13,204 bases of DNA from Hemicentrotus pulcherrimus. Taxonomy: Eukaryota > Echinodermata > Echinoidea > Camarodonta > Strongylocentrotidae. The notes beneath the pieces were generated by a model. The model was not told the DNA's origin and searched no databases. It saw nothing but the letters and a program-made list of their open reading frames with translations. The position numbers and the translations under genes are program-made. The stretch is from NCBI GenBank assembly GCA_003118195.1, contig BEXV01003804.1, forward strand, positions 1-13,204. Direction: 5' to 3'. Positions 7,921-13,204 of the stretch are shown here, in pieces; position 1 is the stretch's first letter, and every line of letters begins with the position of its first letter.

Positions 7921-9262
7921 TGCATTTATTAAAAATATTGTATAATATTAACAGAATTATCAGCGGGTGCAAATACTTTCAATGTTCATTATATACATGT
8001 ATATATTTATGTTTGAGTTACTATTTGTAGTATATATATAGTTAGCAAATAATAATCGACTACGAGGTTAATATTCAAAGAATTGATTTTGCAGACACTT
8101 TAGCTTCAGCTAGATTTTACAAAGCACAACATGCATACACGTAATAAAGTCGATGCGCGCTCATTTGACATTGACATTGCCATTTCGCGTAACCTTCTTT
8201 GCTATGCGCTATATGCTTATTCAATGGGCAAGTGGGACAGCAGCAAAAAATTACTGTACAAAAGTCGTATCGCAGGGAGATAGTACTTATCTATCATTGA
8301 TCATGCGACCTCGTTTAGACCAATCAGATTGCAAGATTCTTTGTATGCGGGATATTAATGTATATATAAATAATGTAATGTTGATAATTCTCCGTCACGG
8401 TGATATACAAATAATAATTAAAACAATTGAAATGAAAATCCTTTTTTCGTATACTATGAACGGTTTCAATTCTTTTTCTTCAGGTGGTGAATTCAAAATA
8501 AAAATTTATAAACAAAGACAACAAAATATATACAATTAATGCGCATTATGATATATATTTTTTTTTTAATCCTACGTTAACTTTCAGTTTCTGTTCTCAT
8601 TTTATAAAATGGTACGAATTCGAATTCTAGATTTATTCCTGTTTCACATCTTGATATTATGTTTGCTCACATTAAAGAATTGATATTGCGCCATTTTAAC
8701 GCAATGCGCTTATAATTATGTATTGTTTGTATAATACATATAATACTTCTTATATTCATTGATTACTCTTAGTCATTGATTTATTATTGTAATTAACGGG
8801 GCAAACCTTACTAGCTCTTGCTATTTGACGGCTCCATTTAGCAACTATTATCATGCTGAAATACAATGTTACTTGAACATTTATTTACATGTATAAATAA
8901 ATTTATTAAGGTCTGATTAGCTTAGTAGCACACACATGCTTTACCAGTCACGCAAAACAAACACTCGCAAATTATTATTCAATAAAATCTGTGAATGTGT
9001 ACTATTATTTAGATCTATTAGGAATAAATCATTGTCAAAATCATTCCATAAATTGGGCGGATAAAAATTAATATTCCACCTTTATGACCAACAGTGTACA
9101 AATAAATCTATTGAAAAAAAAAGGGAATTCAGTAGAATCCAATCCTAAAATAGTCATTCCAATTATAAGATGGGTAGAAGAATCCCTGCAATCTGATTGA
9201 TCAATTACCATGTTATTATTTTTACTGGATGCACGCGATAACGGCGATCAATACCACCGATA
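7921..9262. other. Non-coding stretch, one long open frame of doubtful meaning
   Basis: AT-rich DNA. The 16-bp palindrome TATATACATGTATATA lies at 7990-8005. CATTTTATAAAATG (8598-8611) and GAATTCGAATTC (8616-8627) are adjacent perfect palindromes. The frame open from 8114 to 8539 (ATG at 8153, 128 codons) is the longest in the window not explained by a simple repeat. It has no domain, no signal peptide and no repeat-family match that I know. A splice-acceptor-like T-rich run plus CAG ends at 8483, with no matching gene context. Confidence 0.5.
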
Positions 9263-9420
9263 TGCTTTTTTTTTTTATAAATAATTCTCTTCTTTTTTTT
9301 TTAATGATTTTTTTGAAAAATTTTTCGGTGATAATTATTTGTATTTCGTGTTTTTTTATAATTTTTTTTTTAAGTTTACAGTTTAATGTGCACTTACAAT
9401 TTTTTTATTCTTTAATATAA
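9263..9420 (+). repeat. T-rich low-complexity tract
   Basis: Runs of eight to ten T alternate with short mixed sequence. The 63-codon phenylalanine-rich frame at 9229-9420 is a by-product of this composition. Confidence 0.8.
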
Positions 9421-9445
9421 ATTTAAATTTCATGATAAGTTACAA

Positions 9446-9529
9446 ATCATGCGTCCGGTAAAAGAATCATGCATCCGGTAAAAAAACAGAAAATTACCGG
9501 ACGCATGATTTTGCCATGCATCCGGTAAA
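9446..9529. repeat. Four-copy CATGCRTCCGGTAA cluster with inverted third copy
   Basis: AATCATGCGTCCGGTAA (9446-9462), AATCATGCATCCGGTAA (9465-9481) and CCATGCATCCGGTAA (9514-9528) are direct copies. TTACCGGACGCATGATT (9494-9510) is the exact reverse complement of the first. Copy 1 or copy 2 can pair with copy 3, so alternative hairpins of 16-17 bp are possible. Such subterminal clusters are common near the ends of DNA transposons, where transposase binds; here this is inference only. Confidence 0.85.
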
Positions 9530-9590
9530 TCTGTAAAATAACAAAATTTTGTATTTTTGACAATTTGGGGGGCCCCATCTTATAAAACAG

Positions 9591-9719
9591 ATGATGCACA
9601 GGTTTAATTCGTGGGTCGGTGGGATTGTGTGCACGCGGTACCTTTGAATTTGGTCTAAAACCATTCAAAGGTACCTTATGCACACAATCCCTACCGACGC
9701 ACTCAAACCTGTGCATCAT
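9591..9719. repeat. Long near-perfect hairpin, about 58-bp arms, 5-nt loop
   Basis: The left arm starts ATGATGCACAGGTTT (9591) and ends GGTACCTTTGAA (9648). The right arm starts TTCAAAGGTACC (9664) and ends AAACCTGTGCATCAT (9719). Blocks such as GGGATTGTGTGCA/TGCACACAATCCC also match. Mismatches and small bulges fall at about 9607-9613, 9621-9622 and 9635-9637. TGGT/ACCA closes a 5-nt apical loop. The 90-codon minus-strand frame here is a shadow of the palindrome. It may be a foldback MITE; if transcribed, it has the shape of a miRNA or hairpin-siRNA precursor. Confidence 0.9.
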
Positions 9720-9722
9720 TTT

Positions 9723-9817
9723 GATTCCACTATATGATTCGGAGTGGATTCAACTATCAAAACAAAAATAAATCCAAATTATGATGAACATGACTCTTAA
9801 ACGAGTGGATATCCACT
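9723..9817. repeat. AGTGGAT palindromes flanking the long hairpin
   Basis: GATTCCACT (9723-9731) pairs with AGTGGATTC (9743-9751), with one mismatch. A perfect 14-bp palindrome, AGTGGATATCCACT, follows at 9804-9817. The same heptamer therefore appears in both orientations within 95 bp. Confidence 0.7.
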
Positions 9818-10626
9818 GTACTCTGCATTCGCTAAGACAGTAAGATTGAAAGCTAAAGTGAAGTATTAAAAAACAATAAAATAAAACAAATCAATTATCA
9901 TGATACTGCTGCCAAAAGCTCTGCCTGCCATGTTTCTCCATGACGATACAAGCATAAAATGAGTTCTGATCATGCGATTGCACTTTAAAAGAAACAGTTT
10001 TGGTGTGTAGCAGTAGCGCTTTGAGATTTTTGAATAAGAAAGACAATGATTAGGAAAAGATTCAGTTTAGCTGAAAGCATGGACCTAATGATGAAATTCA
10101 CATGCCCCGTCCTGACTAAACACAAAAATGTGTATGGAAATACATTTATAATTATGTGGTATATAAGAATGTCCAAGGAGTCGGAATGGATCGAAACGCT
10201 CGTATTCCTTGTAATAATTTATTTCGAATATGGGGGCATTTGATCTTCCACACTAAAAAAAGTCACAAACATTACTTATATAAGTAAAATGGATTATATA
10301 AAAATATAAGAATTTAAACTTACAAATCATTTATACCTAGGAGGACGATTCGTACTGGCTCAAAAAAAAAGATGTTGATGGTGGCCAATTCCAGATCCCT
10401 CGAGAAGTCTGTTTCCTAAAATGTCATAGGTCGCTTTATAACATAATGTGCTTAGAGACATGTTAGAAGAGGGTGGGCCCCATTGGCCTATAAGAGCTTA
10501 GCCTTTAGTAATGTGGTTTTGGATTTCTTATGTTAACCTTTGTTTCCGACTGGAATTCGCTATCGAAATGGTAGCGTCCAATCAGCGAACGTATCCTCGC
10601 ATCGGACGTCAGCATATAGTATCCAT
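9818..10626. other. Non-coding stretch, no gene seen
   Basis: AT-rich, with open frames of at most about 70 codons that carry no domain. A third GATCATGCGA lies at 9968-9977. A short A run lies near 10361-10370. A CCAAT box-like CCAATCAG lies at about 10579-10586 with no gene downstream that I can define. Confidence 0.55.
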
Positions 10627-10651
10627 CACACACACACACACACAGACACAC
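10627..10651 (+). repeat. CA dinucleotide microsatellite
   Basis: Nine CA units (10627-10644) are followed by GA and three more CA-type units. This is an ordinary short microsatellite. Confidence 0.9.
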
Positions 10652-10789
10652 ATGCACAGTAAACTCTACGTAATACGAACATATGGTCTAATTAAAAAAA
10701 CGAGTTGGACTGGATCGCCGTTCTGATTAGTCAATATGTATCTATGAATAATTCATGCGGAGCAGTGAAACCCACTTTCCAAAAAGCCT

Positions 10790-10941
10790 CGTGACAATCG
10801 TCACTCGGTTGTGCGTATCTAGACTCATCTCAGCCGCTTAGCCAGAGTCACGGGGCCTTGTCAAAAGGCTCAGCTAGTGGTCTGTTTGACCGATGAGTCA
10901 TAATTTTACTGAGAACGGCTCATGCTATATGACACGTGTCA
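10790..10941. promoter_or_regulatory. AP-1-like and E-box-like palindromes
   Basis: A small hairpin GTGAC-AATC-GTCAC lies near 10791-10804. ATGAGTCAT at 10893-10901 is a perfect AP-1 (Fos/Jun) site. TGACACGTGTCA at 10930-10941 is a 12-bp palindrome around CACGTG, the class of E-box bound by USF/Myc-type bHLH factors. The 150 bp around them is less AT-rich than its flanks. The motifs are seen; activity as an enhancer is speculative because no gene is visible. Confidence 0.25.
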
Positions 10942-11114
10942 AAGGTCTAGCTTTTAAAAAAATGGACTATAGTTGGGCACTATTCAAAATTGAATCTTAA
11001 CTATACATGTAGATCTGTTAATTCCACGAAAAAAATATGAAAGGGTGATTTCTTTTCCGTATGTTTTCAACTTACAATGCGCTTGGATAATACTCCGGTG
11101 TTGTGATGTTTCTT

Positions 11115-11264
11115 ACCACCTATATGCTCAGTGGCGTACGCAGGATTTTTTCAAGGAGGTTGTTTGAAAATGTGAAAATCGCGCCGCCCGATATTTCGCT
11201 CAGTGGGCCTGGGGGGGGGGGGGNTTTTTTCCAAAAAAAAAGGGGGGGGCCCCCCCCCCCCCCC
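11115..11264 (+). repeat. Dispersed repeat, copy 1, ending in G/C homopolymers
   Basis: The unit runs ACCACCTA..TGCTCAGTGGCGTACGCAGG, then ATTTTTTCAAGGAG, TGAAAATCGCGCCGCCCGAT and ATTTC. It matches 13069-13165 almost base for base. It leads into a G run (about 11211-11223), an undetermined base N at 11224, T and A runs, then G8 C15 (11242-11264). I recall similar repeats from marine invertebrate genomes, but the family name is not certain. Copy number in the genome is expected to be high. Confidence 0.8.
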
Positions 11265-11787
11265 TCTGCGGTACATGATTGTGGAAAGCTGTTCAAATAT
11301 ACGTACATGAATTATTTCTTCCCTATGTTTGTTTATTTGTATGTTTGTTGTTTGTCTATCAGTTTGTTCTTTTGACTATTTGTTGTTTCAATAATTGCGT
11401 CATCCTTAAAAACGGCTTGTCGGGAAATAACCGAAAGGCTGCCAGAAGTAAAATGACATCTCGTTTCTGAGTAAAAGTATGACTCACTGGCTGGTCAAAG
11501 CATGGTCAGAGTGACCGAAAGCATGTGGCAAACACAAACAACAACGCGATCGCGTAAGACTTTCAGAAAACTAAAGGAAAATCCGACCTTGTTAGCAAAC
11601 TGTACTCTACATGAAAGCGGAAAATCATGGAGAGATGGATACTAGTGAAAGTTTGATTGACATCAGACAAAACATGAGAAATTTATCAACTATTGAAAGT
11701 TGTAATCATTATGGTATGGTATGGGCTCTTAGGCGCGTAACAAAAAAAAGAGAGAAAGAAGAAAGGAAGGGGACGTAAGAAGAAAAA
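11265..11787. other. Non-coding stretch, no gene seen
   Basis: Short frames with no domain. It holds the GGTCA palindrome at 11504-11516 with a neighbouring TGACTCA, and a purine-rich stretch at about 11740-11790 (AAAGAGAGAAAGAAG-type) leading into the tandem array. Confidence 0.55.
11480..11516. promoter_or_regulatory. Hormone-response-element-like palindrome beside an AP-1 site
   Basis: GGTCA-GAG-TGACC at 11504-11516 matches the core of a palindromic steroid or estrogen-type response element (inverted half-sites, 3-bp spacer). A further GGTCA half-site lies at 11493-11497, and TGACTCA (AP-1) at 11480-11486. Outer half-site bases are T..G rather than A..T, so it would be a non-consensus element. 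No target gene is visible, so the regulatory reading is tentative. Confidence 0.3.
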
Positions 11788-12244
11788 GGATTAAGAGTCG
11801 AGAACGGTATAACGAAACGTCTTCTTTCTCTATTATTTTATGAAACGTCAAAGCTTCCGCGCTCCGCGCGTGAGGGGGGGGGGACTGAATTCAGACAAGG
11901 ATTTAGAGTCGAGAACGGTACAACGAATCGTCTTCTTTCTCTAATAATTTAATGAAACGTCAAAGCTTCTGCGCTTTACGCGCGTAGGAAGGAGACCTTG
12001 ATTCAAACAAGGATTAAGAGTTGAGAACGGTACAATGAATCGTTTTCTTTCTCTAATGATTTAATGAAACGTCGAAAAAAACTGAATTTAGGGAAGGAGA
12101 CCGGTACAACGAATCGTCTCCTTTCTCTAATAATTTAATGAAACGTCGAAAGAAACTGAATTTAGAGAAGGATTAAGAGTCGAGAACGGTACAAAAAATC
12201 GTCTCCTTTCTCTAATAATTTATTGAAACGTCAAAGCTTCCGCG
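11788..12244 (+). repeat. Tandem array, five units of 74-112 bp
   Basis: Units start near 11788, 11899, 12011, 12096 and 12170. The shared core is GGATTAAGAGTCGAGAACGG, TACAACGAATCGTC, then TTTCTCTAATAATTTAATG and AAACGTC. Units 1, 2 and 5 continue into CAAAGCTTCCGCGCT; units 3 and 4 replace that with GAAAAAAACTGAATTTAG. Unit 4 has lost its first part. The array therefore mixes two unit types. Confidence 0.9.
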
Positions 12245-12375
12245 CTTCGCTCCCCTCCCTGCACCCCCTCCTAACCCCTAGGGAGCGCGCTTCGCGCGCT
12301 CTGTAAGTGATTCGCACGCTTCCCGTGCTCACTACCGCCCCCCTAAAATAAAATCCATGCTTCGCGCTTGTGGGC
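12240..12375 (+). repeat. GC-rich repeat tail with CGCTTCGCGCG-type hairpin
   Basis: This is the most GC-rich part of the window. GAGCGCGC-TTC-GCGCGCTC (12283-12301) is a perfect 8-bp stem with a 3-nt loop. Related strings CCGCGCTTCGCTC, TTCGCACGCTTCCCG and ATGCTTCGCGCTTG occur around it. It continues the tail seen in tandem units 1 and 2 and probably belongs to the same transposon-derived family. Confidence 0.7.
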
Positions 12376-13068
12376 TCTTTAAATTGGTTGAATCGGTGAT
12401 GTGTCTGTGATCATTAGTCGCGGACAACTTTGCTATTTGGTCCAATACACAAAAGGACTACAATTTCAATTTTTGAAAAAAAAATTTTGAGGACCTACAT
12501 GATAATATGCTATCCATAATATATAATTTGGTAGTGCCCCAAGGGAGAAGGCACTTACGGGAGGGAAACAAATATTTATTTTTTTAATATTTTTTTTTGT
12601 GCACGACAAACGATAGAGTTATCCGCCACAACGTCACAGTCCACTGACCAAACAACCTATTTGAGACTCTCATAGACTAAGTGATCTTATATTTGAAACA
12701 TCCATAACTTTCTTATTATTGGTCTGATTTATTTCAAATTTTCGCCATTCCGTATATTTTTCTTTTCTTTCTGCGTTCATAGAAAAGAACTTATTTCAAG
12801 GACAGGATCGGCTTGGTCTGCTGGTAAAACTTGCGAAAATGAAAACGACATTATCTGCACACAACACTATTGTCATGTATGAGTAGGCAAAACATCAGGG
12901 TACATAAAGTACCATATTATGGTATTGGCCTATTGCGAATCGATATGGTATAGACTTTTCTTGAAGGTCTTTGCAATCCTGTTCCTCAATTTGAGTCTGG
13001 GAGTGTGTAGCCTAATTCATTGACCCCCATTATCATGCCTATATCGTCTGGATCGTCTGAACACTCGA
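12376..13068. other. Non-coding stretch, probably transposon-derived in part
   Basis: No gene. T/A runs lie at about 12475-12488 and 12570-12597. The string CATAACTTTCTTATTATTGG at about 12702 resembles internal sequence of repeats I recall from invertebrate genomes, without a firm name. Overlapping hairpins GGTAC/GTACC (12899-12913) and TACCATA/TATGGTA (12910-12924) share four bases. Confidence 0.45.
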
Positions 13069-13204
13069 ACCACCTACATGTATGCTCAGTGGCGTACGCA
13101 GGATTTTTTCAAGGAGCGTGTTTGAAAATGTGAAAATCGCGCCGCCCGATATTTCACTCATTAGGGGGGGGGGGTAGTGAACAACATTTTGCCCCCCCCC
13201 CCCC
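13069..13204 (+). repeat. Dispersed repeat, copy 2, cut by the window end
   Basis: Same orientation and nearly the same sequence as 11115-11212, with a 4-bp longer lead (ACCTACATGTATGCTC). It diverges after ATATTTCACTCA into a run of 11 G (about 13164-13174), then TAGTGAACAACATTTTG and a C run that reaches the last base. The right boundary lies outside the window. Confidence 0.8.

Noticed and set aside
7689..8030. 113-codon plus-strand frame and the overlapping 90-codon minus-strand frame
   Set aside because: Both lie in the duplicated right end of the MITE and repeat internally with it, so they reflect the repeat, not a protein.
8153..8539. 128-codon open frame, open upstream to 8114
   Set aside because: It is longer than I expect by chance at this composition (rough estimate 0.04 per window). 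It has no domain, no recognisable family and isoleucine/lysine-rich AT-driven composition at its end. Worth a protein search, not a gene call.
9163..9585. 12-bp inverted repeat TTATAAGATGGG / CCCATCTTATAA as element ends
   Set aside because: The flanks do not extend the match and no target-site duplication is visible, so chance cannot be excluded.
9447..9719. 90-codon minus-strand frame
   Set aside because: It runs through the inverted-repeat cluster and the long hairpin; palindromic DNA gives matching open frames by itself.
10888..10917. Hammerhead ribozyme core (CGATGAG ... GAGAAC)
   Set aside because: The required CUGANGA is CCGATGA here, the GAAA side is interrupted, and no flanking stems pair.
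11103..11375. 90-codon frame crossing the N and the G/C runs
   Set aside because: It is a translation of the dispersed repeat and homopolymers, and it contains an undetermined residue.
11795..11825. Hammerhead-like ACGAAACGTC in the tandem array
   Set aside because: No CUGAUGA box occurs in the right position on either strand of the units.
13060..13076. Minus-strand B-box-like GGTTCGAGTGT
   Set aside because: The end does not match GGTTCGANNCC, and no A box is seen upstream on that strand.
1..13204. CRISPR array, bacterial operon or prophage
   Set aside because: There are no regularly spaced identical repeats with unique spacers, no dense gene packing and no bacterial-type genes.

Overview
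The window looks like non-coding nuclear DNA from an animal, most likely a marine invertebrate. It is AT-rich and stop-dense on both strands. No open frame has a recognisable domain, and there is no sign of bacterial gene packing. It holds simple-sequence arrays (ATT, GA, GT, CA), minisatellites, short terminal-inverted-repeat elements and long T runs. The octamer TAGGCCTA recurs, and two copies of a repeat beginning CTCAGTGGCGTACGCAGG are present. From memory both are common in echinoderm and other marine deuterostome genomes, so a sea-urchin-like source is my inference, not a demonstration.

Layout, left to right. 1-686 is unique-looking sequence with three Myb-type sites in an 11-bp repeat. 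687-1048 is a 362-bp non-autonomous element with 15-bp perfect terminal inverted repeats and a T/A-rich core. 1049-2162 has a strong hairpin at 1216-1256. 2163-2377 is a five-unit minisatellite whose units carry TATACATGTATA. 2378-3888 has two more hairpins. 3889-4335 is an ATT array followed by a polypurine GA/GT tract of about 230 bp. 4336-6864 is mostly featureless, apart from an ATC-type microsatellite and a few hairpins. 6865-7920 is a compound TTAA-flanked MITE whose left and right portions are each duplicated in tandem. 7921-9445 is AT-rich. 9446-9817 is a dense cluster of inverted repeats that includes a 129-nt near-perfect hairpin. 9818-11114 carries a CA array and scattered transcription-factor-like motifs. 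11115-11264 and 13069-13204 are two direct copies of one dispersed repeat, each leading into G and C homopolymers. Between them lie a perfect GGTCA-3-TGACC palindrome, a five-unit tandem array (11788-12244) and a GC-rich tail.

I support no protein-coding gene, tRNA, rRNA or CRISPR array. The longest open frames are explained by microsatellites, hairpin repeats or chance. Nothing here amounts to a convincing new multi-gene system. The most interesting items are the long hairpin at 9591-9719, the tandemly duplicated MITE at 6865-7920, the four-copy CATGCRTCCGGTAA cluster at 9446-9529 and the hormone-receptor-like palindrome at 11504-11516.
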